From the NCBI GenBank assembly GCA_964609385.1, contig CAZSSM010000076.1, positions 1 through 32,250 on the forward strand: a stretch of 32,250 nucleotides of DNA. The letters are read 5' to 3'. A model generated the notes under the pieces. It saw only the letters and a list, made by a program, of their open reading frames with translations, was not told the DNA's origin and did no database searches. Of this stretch, positions 8,900 to 16,990 are shown piece by piece. Both the position numbers and the translations under genes were made by a program. The first letter of the stretch is position 1; every line of letters starts with the position of its first letter. The DNA is from CAZSSM01 sp964609385. Lineage in GTDB: Bacteria > Planctomycetota > Planctomycetia > Isosphaerales > Isosphaeraceae.

Positions 8900-8937
8900 G
8901 TGCGGTCCCGACGCAAGCCGTCGGGGAGGATCTGTCG

Positions 8938-10311
8938 ATGCTCGATCCAAGCGAGACGATCGCCGCGATCGCCAGCCCGCGCGGCCCAGCCGAGCGGGGG
9001 ATCGTCCGCTTGAGCGGACCCGAGGCGATCCCGATCGGGACGAGCTGCTTCGACCCGACAGGCTCCAATCCCGCAGATCGAGACCTCACCGGACTCGATC
9101 GCCCGGCCTGGATCCTTGGTCGGTTTCGCTTCCCTGAGATCGCTCGGCCCGTACCCGGCGGCTTGGCGGTCTGGCCCGGATCGCGGACCTACACTGGCCA
9201 GCCCTCCTGCGAGTTGAACGTCCCTGGGGCGCCCGTCATCGTTGAGTCGGCGTTGGCCCACTGTCTGCTATCCGGGGCGCGGCTGGCCAAACCGGGCGAG
9301 TTCACCCTCCGAGCCTTCCTGGCCGATCGTCTCGACCTGACGCAGGCTGAAGCGGTCCTCGGTACGATCGATGCCCGAAGTGATGATCAACTCCGGCGCG
9401 CCCTCGACCAACTGGCCGGAGGGCTCGGTCAGCCCTTAAGAGAGCTTCGCGATCGGCTGCTCGACGTCCTCGCACATCTCGAGGCGACGCTCGATTTCGT
9501 CGATGAGCCGGACGTCAAACAGCTTCGCGACGAGGACTTGGCCGTCGAGTTCGCCGACGCCTCATTGATGATCGATCGACTGCTCACGCAGCTCGGGGGA
9601 CGGCATCGGACCGATGAACGGCCGAGGGTCGTGCTCGTCGGTCCACCCAATGCCGGCAAGAGCCGCCTGTTTAACGCCCTCATCGATCGCGATCTCGCCC
9701 TCGTCTCCGACGTCGCGGGAACTACACGCGATTACCTGAGTGCACCGTGCCACTGTGTCGATATCACGATCGAGCTGATCGATACCGCTGGCCTTGACCG
9801 TCCCGTCGATGAGATCGATGCGTTGGCCCAACAGCAGAGCCGTGACCAACTCGAGGGCGCTGACTTGCTCTTGGACTGTCGGAGCCCGGACCAAACTCCG
9901 ATGGATCCGCCTCGTGATGGCGATGGCTTCGAGAACGCACACGATATCCCGAGGCTCCTCGTCTGGACGAAGGCTGATCTCGGTTCGCCCAAACGACCCG
10001 AGGATTGGATCGAGACGAGCATCGAAGCCGAACGAGGTCTCGACACGCTACGCCAGCGTATTGCCGAGACGCTGACCGAAGCAGGGGGGATGGATGCCCC
10101 GACCGGGACCGCTGCGCGGTGTCGAGCCAGCCTGGAAGCGGCTCGCGATGCCTTAGCGCGAGCTGCCGAAGCCTGTGCCCTAGGGCTCGGTGACGAATTG
10201 GTCGCCATCGATCTGCGTCACGCCATCGACGGGCTCGGCGATGTCGTCGGCGCGGTTGTTACCGACGACCTGCTCGATCGGATCTTCGGGCGTTTCTGCA
10301 TCGGCAAGTGA
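8938..10311 (+). CDS. mnmE: tRNA uridine-5-carboxymethylaminomethyl modification GTPase MnmE
   Basis: A 457-residue GTPase that acts with MnmG to modify the wobble uridine (position 34) of certain tRNAs. The N-terminal folate-binding domain begins with ETIAAIASPRG and contains GEFTLRAFLADRLDLTQAEAV. The G domain has the P-loop GPPNAGKS (residues 235-242), the G2 region VAGTTRDY, G3 DTAGLD and a G4 of TKAD in place of the usual NKxD. The protein ends in FCIGK, the conserved C-terminal CxGK that takes part in tRNA modification. Length is normal for the family. A GGGGAGGA site lies 8 bases before the ATG. It lies directly downstream of yidC, a common gene order, and is probably in the same transcript. 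Confidence 0.95.
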   Translation: MLDPSETIAAIASPRGPAERGIVRLSGPEAIPIGTSCFDPTGSNPADRDLTGLDRPAWILGRFRFPEIARPVPGGLAVWPGSRTYTGQPSCELNVPGAPVIVESALAHCLLSGARLAKPGEFTLRAFLADRLDLTQAEAVLGTIDARSDDQLRRALDQLAGGLGQPLRELRDRLLDVLAHLEATLDFVDEPDVKQLRDEDLAVEFADASLMIDRLLTQLGGRHRTDERPRVVLVGPPNAGKSRLFNALIDRDLALVSDVAGTTRDYLSAPCHCVDITIELIDTAGLDRPVDEIDALAQQQSRDQLEGADLLLDCRSPDQTPMDPPRDGDGFENAHDIPRLLVWTKADLGSPKRPEDWIETSIEAERGLDTLRQRIAETLTEAGGMDAPTGTAARCRASLEAARDALARAAEACALGLGDELVAIDLRHAIDGLGDVVGAVVTDDLLDRIFGRFCIGK

Positions 10312-10425
10312 CACGACTCACAGAGCGAACGAATAGCCAGTCGGATCGTGCGTCGCTTCTCCGGTCCTGATAAGCTCATCGTTTCCCGTGTCTGTCCGGG
10401 AACGTCTCGAAGTCCGGAGTGATCG

Positions 10426-11406
10426 ATGCGACATGTGCTGGTGCTTGGGTCGACTAACCTCGACCTGACGCTCGACGTTCCCAGACTTCCCGCGCCCGGC
10501 GAGACGGTCATGGGGGAATCGAGCTATCGGCAGTCCCAGGGCGGCAAGGGGGCCAACCAAGCCGTCGCCTCGGCTCGAGCCGGCGCGGAGGTCACGTTCC
10601 TCAGCGCTCTGGGTGACGACACCTTCGGTCGAGAGGCGTTGGCCCGATTCCGTGAGGAGGGGATCGACGCTGAGTACGTTGTCATCGATTCGGAATCGGG
10701 GACCGGTGTCGCCTTGATCGTGGTCGATGAACACGGCGAAAATCAGATCGCCGTTGCTCCAGGAGCCAACGCACGGTTGAGACCGGAGCACATCGACGCG
10801 CTGCCCAATCAGCTCTTCGAACAAGCTGACATCGGATTGGCGAGCCTAGAGGTGCCGTTGCCAACCGTGGCCCGGTTCGCCGAGCGGGCACGATGCGCCT
10901 CGACCTTGGTCCTGCTCAACCCCGCGCCGTCGACGTCGGTCCTGGTCGGTCATCCGCTCTGGAATCATGTGGATTTGATGACACCCAATCGGGTCGAGGC
11001 CGCTTTGCTGGCCGGATTGCCGGTCGACTCGGACCCGGCCGACCTGGCGCGCGGCGCGGCCGGATCGTTTGACGTGTCGGTTATCCTGACCCTTGGCGGT
11101 GACGGCTGTCTGGTCCTTGATCAATCCGTGGGGATTCTGTGCGCTCGGCGGGCTCTCGCGGTGGAGCCGGTCGACACGGTCGGCGCTGGCGACGCGTTCA
11201 GTGGTGTACTCGCGGCATCGCTGGCCGAGGGTATCCCACTGGTCGAAGCCGCCGATCGCGCCAACGTGGCCGCTGCCTTGGCGACACAAGCTCCGGGGGC
11301 CCAGGAAGCCCTCCCGAGGCGAGCGGAGATCGACCGAATCTGGAGATCGCGGCAGGATTCGTCTGACGGACCACAACCCCTCACGTCTACGAAAAAAAAG
11401 GACTAA
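10426..11406 (+). CDS. rbsK: Ribokinase (PfkB family sugar kinase)
   Basis: A 326-residue cytoplasmic kinase of the PfkB family that phosphorylates ribose to ribose 5-phosphate with ATP. The substrate-binding start reads VLGSTNLDLTLDVPRLPAPGET, followed by GGKGANQAVASARAG (first PfkB signature), NPAPS in mid-protein and DTVGAGDAFSGVLA near residue 250, whose Asp is the catalytic base. Spacing and length fit ribokinase better than fructokinase or adenosine kinase, but related sugars cannot be excluded. GGAG sits 7 bases before the ATG. The C-terminal 25 residues are a charged tail. The gamma-glutamyltransferase gene starts 7 bases after the stop, so the two are likely co-transcribed. Confidence 0.88.
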   Translation: MRHVLVLGSTNLDLTLDVPRLPAPGETVMGESSYRQSQGGKGANQAVASARAGAEVTFLSALGDDTFGREALARFREEGIDAEYVVIDSESGTGVALIVVDEHGENQIAVAPGANARLRPEHIDALPNQLFEQADIGLASLEVPLPTVARFAERARCASTLVLLNPAPSTSVLVGHPLWNHVDLMTPNRVEAALLAGLPVDSDPADLARGAAGSFDVSVILTLGGDGCLVLDQSVGILCARRALAVEPVDTVGAGDAFSGVLAASLAEGIPLVEAADRANVAAALATQAPGAQEALPRRAEIDRIWRSRQDSSDGPQPLTSTKKKD

Positions 11407-11413
11407 GTCGCTC

Positions 11414-13207
11414 ATGAGAAAAACTTACTGGTTCAAGACCTCAGGTTTGAGAGCGTGTTTGATGCGAATCATCGCTGTTTCGATGCTCGGATGGATCGCG
11501 CTGACGGGGGGGAACCTGCCGATGGCTTGGGGACACGATCGCCCGACCGGCCCGATCGAGAAGACGCGTTCGGCCGTGATGGCGCGCAACGGGATGGCGG
11601 CCACGAGTCAACCGTTGGCGACCGCTGCGGCGATCCGGATCCTCCAGGAGGGCGGCAACGCGATCGATGCGGCGATCGCCGCCAATGCGGTGCTCGGCGT
11701 GGTCGAGCCGATGTCCTGTGGGATCGGCGGCGACCTATTCGCCATTGTCTGGGATGCTGAGACAGGTTCGCTACACGGCCTCAACGCCAGCGGCCGCGCT
11801 CCGAAGCGGGCCACGATCCAGACCTACCGCGAGCAGGGCCTCGAGGCCATCCCGACGTACGGCCCTTTGAGCTGGAGCGTGCCGGGCTGCGTCGACGGCT
11901 GGGTGACGCTCCACGAACGGTTCGGGAAGCTGCCGCTGGATCAGGTCCTCGAACCGGCGATCACTTACGCCAGCGAGGGATTCCCCGTCAGCGAAGTCAT
12001 TGCCGCCTCCTGGAACTCGGCCTCCGAACGATTGAGCGAAATTCCGACCTCGGCAGCATGCTACTTGCCTGAAGGCCGGGCGCCTCAAGTGGCTGAGATG
12101 TACCGGAATCCGGGCTTGGCCCGAAGCCTCCAAGCGATCGCCTCGCACGGGCGCGAGGTGTTCTATCGCGGTGAGATCGCTCAGCGGATCGCGGATTACT
12201 CCGAACAGGTCGGCGGCTTGATCCGGTTGGAGGACCTCGAAGCTCACACCAGTACGTGGATCGATCCGGTTTCGACGACCTATCGCGGCCACGAAGTCTG
12301 GGAGCTTCCGCCCAACGGCCAGGGGATCGCCGCGCTCCAGATGCTCAACCTCATTGAGCCTTACGACCTCGCCGCACTCGGACCCCAGTCGGCGCAAACA
12401 CTTCATCTGATGATCGAGGCCAAGAAGCTCGTCTTCGAGGACCGGGCCAAGTATTACGCAGACCCGGAGTTCGCCCAAGTCCCCGTCGAGGGACTTATCT
12501 CCAAGGAATACGCCCACGATCGCTCTGAGGAATTCGATCAGGCCTTCCGTAACCAACGCGCATCGGAACAGGTCGTCGCCGGTCAGCCGCCCGAAAGCGA
12601 CACGATCTACATGACGGTCGTCGACGGTGATCTGAACTGCGTGAGCCTGATCCAGAGCATTTTCCATGGCTTCGGGTCAAGTCATGTGCCCGGCGACCCG
12701 GATCAACCCGAGGACAACCTCGGCTTCGCGATTCAGAACCGAGGCGCTTTGTTCGCCCTCGACCCTGAGCACGCCAATCGTTTGGAGCCAGGTAAGCGAC
12801 CGTTCCACACGATCATCCCCGGCTTCGTCACCAAGGACGGCCGACCTTGGGCCACCTTCGGCGTCATGGGCGGCGACATGCAGCCGCAAGGACATTTGCA
12901 AGTGCTCACCAACATGATCGATTTCGGGATGGACGTGCAAGAGGCCGGCGACGCTCCCCGGTTCCGCCACTTCGGTTCCTCAACGCCGACCGGCATTCCC
13001 GCCGAGGGCGCTGGCCGCGTTGCCCTGGAATCGGGGATCGATCCCGAAGTCCGAAGCCACCTGGAGGCGATGGGACACGAGATCGTCGAATCGCCGGGTG
13101 CTTTCGGCGGCTATCAGGCCATCCGGATCGTCGAAGACTCCGACGGCGGGTTTGTCCTCATTGGTGGATCCGATCCCCGCAAGGACGGCAACGCCATGGG
13201 CTATTGA
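11414..13207 (+). CDS. Gamma-glutamyltransferase family protein (secreted)
   Basis: A 597-residue Ntn hydrolase. The chosen ATG at 11414 gives an N-terminus with a hydrophobic stretch at about residues 15-35 that looks like a signal peptide or anchor, so the enzyme should act outside the cytoplasm; an ATG at 11463 is a second option. The family start AVMARNGMAATSQPLATAAA and the GGNAIDAAIAANAVLGVVEPMSCGIGGD segment are both clear. The precursor should cleave itself before Thr397 in SDTIYMTVVD, which lines up with the TTHxSVVD catalytic Thr of classical enzymes, giving large (1-396) and small (397-597) subunits. GGDMQPQGHLQ and PRFRH are further family motifs. The DTxYxTVVD form is closer to YwrD/HpxW-like members than to E. 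coli Ggt, so the substrate may not be glutathione. It follows rbsK by 7 bases. Confidence 0.9.
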   Translation: MRKTYWFKTSGLRACLMRIIAVSMLGWIALTGGNLPMAWGHDRPTGPIEKTRSAVMARNGMAATSQPLATAAAIRILQEGGNAIDAAIAANAVLGVVEPMSCGIGGDLFAIVWDAETGSLHGLNASGRAPKRATIQTYREQGLEAIPTYGPLSWSVPGCVDGWVTLHERFGKLPLDQVLEPAITYASEGFPVSEVIAASWNSASERLSEIPTSAACYLPEGRAPQVAEMYRNPGLARSLQAIASHGREVFYRGEIAQRIADYSEQVGGLIRLEDLEAHTSTWIDPVSTTYRGHEVWELPPNGQGIAALQMLNLIEPYDLAALGPQSAQTLHLMIEAKKLVFEDRAKYYADPEFAQVPVEGLISKEYAHDRSEEFDQAFRNQRASEQVVAGQPPESDTIYMTVVDGDLNCVSLIQSIFHGFGSSHVPGDPDQPEDNLGFAIQNRGALFALDPEHANRLEPGKRPFHTIIPGFVTKDGRPWATFGVMGGDMQPQGHLQVLTNMIDFGMDVQEAGDAPRFRHFGSSTPTGIPAEGAGRVALESGIDPEVRSHLEAMGHEIVESPGAFGGYQAIRIVEDSDGGFVLIGGSDPRKDGNAMGY

Positions 13208-13256
13208 ACCGACGGAAGCGTAGATCGTCTCGTGACTCTCGGGCTCACGATGGCGG

Positions 13257-13286
13257 GGAGGCTGCTTCGCTAAACGAGCAGTCTCC
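13257..13286. terminator. Hairpin between convergent genes, probable bidirectional terminator
   Basis: GGAGGCTGCTTCG (13257-13269) can pair with CGAGCAGTCTCC (13275-13286) around a 5-base loop, giving about 12 pairs with one bulged T and one G-T pair. It lies between the ends of the gamma-glutamyltransferase gene and the convergent minus-strand gene. No T-run follows on either side, so a classic intrinsic terminator is not certain. Confidence 0.5.
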
Positions 13287-13315
13287 AGGCCAGTTGAGCC
13301 GAGACATTGTTGGGT

Positions 13316-13810
13316 TCAGGGGCAGGGGCCGGCCGGTGCGACTTCCAGCTCCGGCTCGGCGGTGACCAAGGGTGCTTCCGCACCGACGTCGGCTTCCGCC
13401 TCGGCACGATCGACCTGTTGGGTCGGGTCTCCCATCGCTTCGGGCCAGATATGGAACCCGGCGCTCCATCGAGGGTCCCCGGGCCATTCCCAGACTCCCC
13501 AGATTCCTCGGCCTTCATTGTAACCTTGGTAGTAGATGTCGTGCTGACCAATGTATTGCTTGGTCCAATGGCACTTGCCCGAGTCGACTTCGTAGCGACC
13601 ACGGAAGAGGAAGCGACCGACCCGATCGCGACCCTCCCCACGAAGAGTCCCATCGCGAAAAGTGAGGTGGATCTCCATCTTGTGTCGCGCCTTGGATCCG
13701 GGCATCTGGAAGAAGCCGGTCCAGGGTCCAGAGGGGAACCGAGGGTCCTCCTCTAACCCGAGATCCGGGCGCTCGGGTCCGTCGTTGCGGGCATCGGGTG
13801 AGCCGGCCAT
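13316..13810 (-). CDS. Conserved-looking hypothetical protein, aromatic-rich domain
   Basis: A 164-residue protein I cannot assign to a named family. I took the ATG at 13810, which leaves a 59-base gap to hflX upstream; the frame remains open further but would run into hflX. Residues about 25-105 form a compact domain with many Trp, Tyr, Phe and Gly: FPSGPWTGFFQMPG, then a KMEIHLTF strand, GEGRDRVGRFLFRGRY, and YYQGYNEGRGIWGVWE. Strands ending in GDGxGRF- and GIWGxWE-like turns suggest a small beta barrel or lipocalin-like sheet. The C-terminal 45 residues are acidic and Pro/Ala/Glu-rich and probably disordered. There is no signal peptide. The sharp difference between the structured core and the tail argues for a real gene. 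Function unknown. Confidence 0.7.
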   Translation of the reverse strand: MAGSPDARNDGPERPDLGLEEDPRFPSGPWTGFFQMPGSKARHKMEIHLTFRDGTLRGEGRDRVGRFLFRGRYEVDSGKCHWTKQYIGQHDIYYQGYNEGRGIWGVWEWPGDPRWSAGFHIWPEAMGDPTQQVDRAEAEADVGAEAPLVTAEPELEVAPAGPCP

Positions 13811-13869
13811 GGGATATCGACCCCCAGGGTTTAGACGTCCGGGATCAGTCGGGAGTCGGCCCGGTTCCC

Positions 13870-15240
13870 TCAAGCGAAGTGGATGCGGTGCCCGTTGGTC
13901 CGGACGTCCGCCCCCTGCTCGGTGAGATACTTCAGGCAACGCTTGGGGATCCGACAGTCGATCTGGACGGTGTGTCCGTCCTCGTCGTACCGCTGATCGC
14001 GGACGTAGGCGTGCTGGTTCAGGTAGTGCAGCACACGACCGTCGGCGACATTGGCGATCACCTCCGCGTCGAGCGACTGTTCGAAGATCGCCTCACGGAC
14101 GGCCTGTTCCAACCGATCCAATCCACGCCCTTGTGCGGCGCTGACCGCGACGGCCGATTCGTGATGAACCTTCAAGATGTCGATGGCAGAGCGGTCTGAA
14201 ACGCGGTCGCACTTGTTAAGTACAAGTATTTGAGGATGATCGGTCAATCCTAACTCTTCCAAGACGGTGGCGACCGCTTCGATCTGTTGTTCGGCCTCCG
14301 GACTGGAGGCATCAACGACGTGTAGGAGTAGGTCGGCCTGTCGCGCTTCCTCAAGCGTCGCCTTAAACGAGGCCACCAGGGCGTGGGGCAGGTTGCGGAT
14401 GAACCCGACGGTGTCCGAGAGCAGGACGTGGCCTCCGCCCTTGAACGGCCAACGTTTGGTCCGTGTGTCCAGGGTGGCGAAGAGCTTGTTGGCGGCCAGC
14501 ACATCTGATCCGGTCAGAGCGTTCATCAAGGTGCTCTTGCCGGCATTGGTGTAGCCGACCAGCGAGACCGTCGGCACCTCGGTACGCGAGGCGACCTCGC
14601 GCTCCTTACGCGCCTCGATTTTGCCCAACTTAGTGCGGAGGTCGGCGATCCGGCGGTCGACCAGCCGACGGTCAGTCTCCAACTGCTTCTCACCCGGACC
14701 ACGGACCCCAATGCCACCCTTGTAACGTGACAAGTGGGACCACATCTGTTTGAGTCGGGGCAACGAGTATTCCAACTGCGCTAACTCGACCTGGAGGTGG
14801 GCCTCGTGGGACCGGGCGCGGTTGGCGAAAATGTCGAGGATCACCTCGGTTCGGTCGATGACCTTGACGTCGAGGGCCTTCTCGAGGTTCCGGATCTGGG
14901 CAGGACCGAGGTCGTTGTCGATGACGACGAGATCGGCCTCGTGTGCCAGGACCAGTTCCTTCAGCTCGTGAACTTTGCCCGAGCCGATATAGGTGGCTTG
15001 ATCGATGAACGGCCGCTTCTGGATCATCGACCCTTTGACGATCAGGCCGGCCGTCTTGGCCAGGCCGCGAATCTCGTCCAGCGGGTCGTCCGGATTGTAC
15101 TCCGCGCCGGGCTGCAGGACGCTGACCAAGATGGTCGATTCCCGGCGATCACGCTTTTGAGTCGGCTTCAGTTCCGCCAAGCTTATGCGACCTCGTAGAA
15201 AATTGGGGGCGGGTCGTACGTGAGTCGCGACCGTCTTCAT
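13870..15240 (-). CDS. hflX: Ribosome-associated GTPase HflX
   Basis: A 456-residue GTPase that in other bacteria binds the 50S subunit and splits stalled or hibernating ribosomes under stress. The N-terminal HflX domain contains TYIGSGKVHEL and VVIDNDLGPAQIRNLE, and the diagnostic segment GGIGVRGPGEKQLETDRR lies before the G domain. The G domain has the P-loop GYTNAGKST (from residue 229), a G2/switch I region LFATLDTRTKRW, G3 DTVGFIRNLPH and G4 NKCD. The extra C-terminal part after about residue 380 is usual in the family. The ATG at 15240 has only a weak ribosome binding site. It lies downstream of the photolyase-like gene on the same strand after a 256-base gap. Confidence 0.95.
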   Translation of the reverse strand: MKTVATHVRPAPNFLRGRISLAELKPTQKRDRRESTILVSVLQPGAEYNPDDPLDEIRGLAKTAGLIVKGSMIQKRPFIDQATYIGSGKVHELKELVLAHEADLVVIDNDLGPAQIRNLEKALDVKVIDRTEVILDIFANRARSHEAHLQVELAQLEYSLPRLKQMWSHLSRYKGGIGVRGPGEKQLETDRRLVDRRIADLRTKLGKIEARKEREVASRTEVPTVSLVGYTNAGKSTLMNALTGSDVLAANKLFATLDTRTKRWPFKGGGHVLLSDTVGFIRNLPHALVASFKATLEEARQADLLLHVVDASSPEAEQQIEAVATVLEELGLTDHPQILVLNKCDRVSDRSAIDILKVHHESAVAVSAAQGRGLDRLEQAVREAIFEQSLDAEVIANVADGRVLHYLNQHAYVRDQRYDEDGHTVQIDCRIPKRCLKYLTEQGADVRTNGHRIHFA

Positions 15241-15365
15241 CGAAATCTTAGAAAGACTTCGGGCGGCCCGTCAACCACGCCGCGATAACCTGACCTTCAT
15301 CAACCGGAAGAATAGGCAAGCCTCGCGACCTGCGCAATCCGAACCGGATTCGAACATTCGTGTAA

Positions 15366-15382
15366 GGTTCGGAGATCGAACC
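15366..15382. repeat. Short inverted repeat between photolyase-like gene and hflX
   Basis: GGTTCG (15366-15371) and CGAACC (15377-15382) form a perfect 6-base dyad with a 5-base loop. It lies downstream of the photolyase-like stop codon and upstream of hflX. It could act as a weak terminator or an hflX regulatory site; no T-run is seen. Confidence 0.3.
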
Positions 15383-15496
15383 CGCTCCCCGTTCGGCTGA
15401 TGGAAACAGGTTGAACGACACGAACAGAAGCCGGCCGGTTCGCTGGACCGAGTGACCAATGTCCAATCGCAATAGCGTAACATGCGAACGGGCGCT

Positions 15497-16990
15497 TCAA
15501 GCCCATCGACGTCGGCTCCGGCTCCCGTGTTTGACATAGACACGACGCGCATCCGCTCGGGTCTCGGGCTGGTTCCGGACCGCCTCGATCCGGAGCCGTG
15601 CCGAACCGATCGCGCGTTTATGGTCGACGATCGGCTCGGGATAATCGATTCCGATCCGCGTCTCCAACATCTCTTGGAGCAGCGCGGGCATGGTCCACGG
15701 TTCGGCCAGGTAGGACTCGGGGACCGCTTTGAGTTCGGGGACCCAGCGGCGGATGAATGCGGCAGATCCGGACAACTCGCGGGTCTGCTTGGCCGGCGCG
15801 TAGATCCGGAGCGTGTTGATGCCGGTCGTGCCCGACTGCATCTGACATTGCGGGTAGTGGATGCCGGGGTCGAAGTCGAGGAACCGACGCGCGAGCTCCT
15901 GGGCGACCGGCCTCCAATCGAGCCAGAGATGATAGGCGGCGAAGGAGACCAGCATCGCCCGCATCCGGAAGTTGATCCAGCCAGTGCGGTCCAGGGCCCG
16001 CATACAGGCGTCGACCAGCGGATAGCCGGTCTGGCCCGCGCACCAAACCTCGAACCGCTCGGCGTTGAAGTCGTCTTCGCGAAGTCCGTCGTAGGCCCGA
16101 CAGATGTTGCGGAACTCGATTTCCGGCTCGCTCTCCAGTTTCTGGGTGAAGTGGCAACGCCACATGAGGCGGGTTCGGAGCGAGCGGAGGCCGGCGAACC
16201 AGGCCGGGTCGGCCTCGGGCACGTCGTTCCGGAGCCGTGTCTCGAAGCGATGCGCGGCGACCAGGATCTGTCGAGTTGAGACCGTCCCCCAGGCCAAATG
16301 GGGGCTTAGCCGGCTACATCCCTCGAAGGCCGTGGCGGGTGAAGACATCGCGCGTCGGTAGTCAACGCCGCGTCCATCGAAAAAGCTTCGGAGAGTCGAC
16401 CGCGCCTTGGTGACGCCACCGCGTTGGGCCTCACTTCGCGTCGAGGGAGGCAAACCGAAGTCGCTTGATGTGGCGATCCGTCCAAGCTCAAGGCCGACGG
16501 GCATCGTGACCTTCGTCGGGGTCGTCACCAAGGGATTGCGCATCGCCTCCTGCCACGCGGTGGCCCAGCCGTCACGCGAGCGGAGCCGTCGGATCACGCC
16601 ATTCTGTCGAGGTTCGTGCCAAGGGATCCCCCGCGCTTTGGTCCAGGCGCGGACCCGACGATCGCGCTGGTACGTGAGCCAACTACCGGTTTCCTGGTGA
16701 CTCCAGATCTCAGCGATCCCGAATCGGCCGTCGAATTCGTCGAGGACCTCCGGCATCGAGCCGACCCGATAGGTGACCGCTCCGCCGATCTCCCGGAGTC
16801 GGACGTCCAGGTCACTCAGCGATTCGTTGAGGAACGTCAAGTGGGCTGAGTCGAACTCAGGCGCTTCGAGCAACTCCGGCTCATACACGAAGAGGACGAC
16901 ACATGGTCCACGCCGTGCCGCCTCGAACAACGGCGCGTGGTCGGAGATCCGGAGATCACGCTTGAGCCAAACGAGTTGAACTGGGTCCAT
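15497..16990 (-). CDS. Photolyase/cryptochrome-family flavoprotein, divergent
   Basis: A 497-residue member of the DNA photolyase/cryptochrome family. The N-terminal Rossmann domain begins VQLVWLKRDLRISDHAPL. The C-terminal FAD domain shows WGTVS, LMWRCHF, WCAGQTGYPLVDACMRAL, TGWINFRMRAML, DWRP and FIRRWVPEL. The family either repairs UV pyrimidine dimers with blue light or acts as a light sensor. The flavin-binding loop reads GIHYPQCQMQSGTTG. Against E. coli PhrB recalled from memory, the flavin-proximal Asn378, Trp382 and Trp384 are replaced by His, Cys and Met, while Trp359 is kept. This type of loop occurs in a set of poorly characterised bacterial homologues, so repair activity should not be assumed. 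The start at 16990 has only a weak ribosome binding site. Confidence 0.88.
   Translation of the reverse strand: MDPVQLVWLKRDLRISDHAPLFEAARRGPCVVLFVYEPELLEAPEFDSAHLTFLNESLSDLDVRLREIGGAVTYRVGSMPEVLDEFDGRFGIAEIWSHQETGSWLTYQRDRRVRAWTKARGIPWHEPRQNGVIRRLRSRDGWATAWQEAMRNPLVTTPTKVTMPVGLELGRIATSSDFGLPPSTRSEAQRGGVTKARSTLRSFFDGRGVDYRRAMSSPATAFEGCSRLSPHLAWGTVSTRQILVAAHRFETRLRNDVPEADPAWFAGLRSLRTRLMWRCHFTQKLESEPEIEFRNICRAYDGLREDDFNAERFEVWCAGQTGYPLVDACMRALDRTGWINFRMRAMLVSFAAYHLWLDWRPVAQELARRFLDFDPGIHYPQCQMQSGTTGINTLRIYAPAKQTRELSGSAAFIRRWVPELKAVPESYLAEPWTMPALLQEMLETRIGIDYPEPIVDHKRAIGSARLRIEAVRNQPETRADARRVYVKHGSRSRRRWA

Noticed and set aside
15330..15385. tRNA-like T-arm words (GTTCGAATCC and GGTTCGATCTC on the minus strand)
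   Set aside because: The flanking stems do not pair as a T-arm requires, and no anticodon or acceptor stem could be drawn. It is better explained by short dyads.
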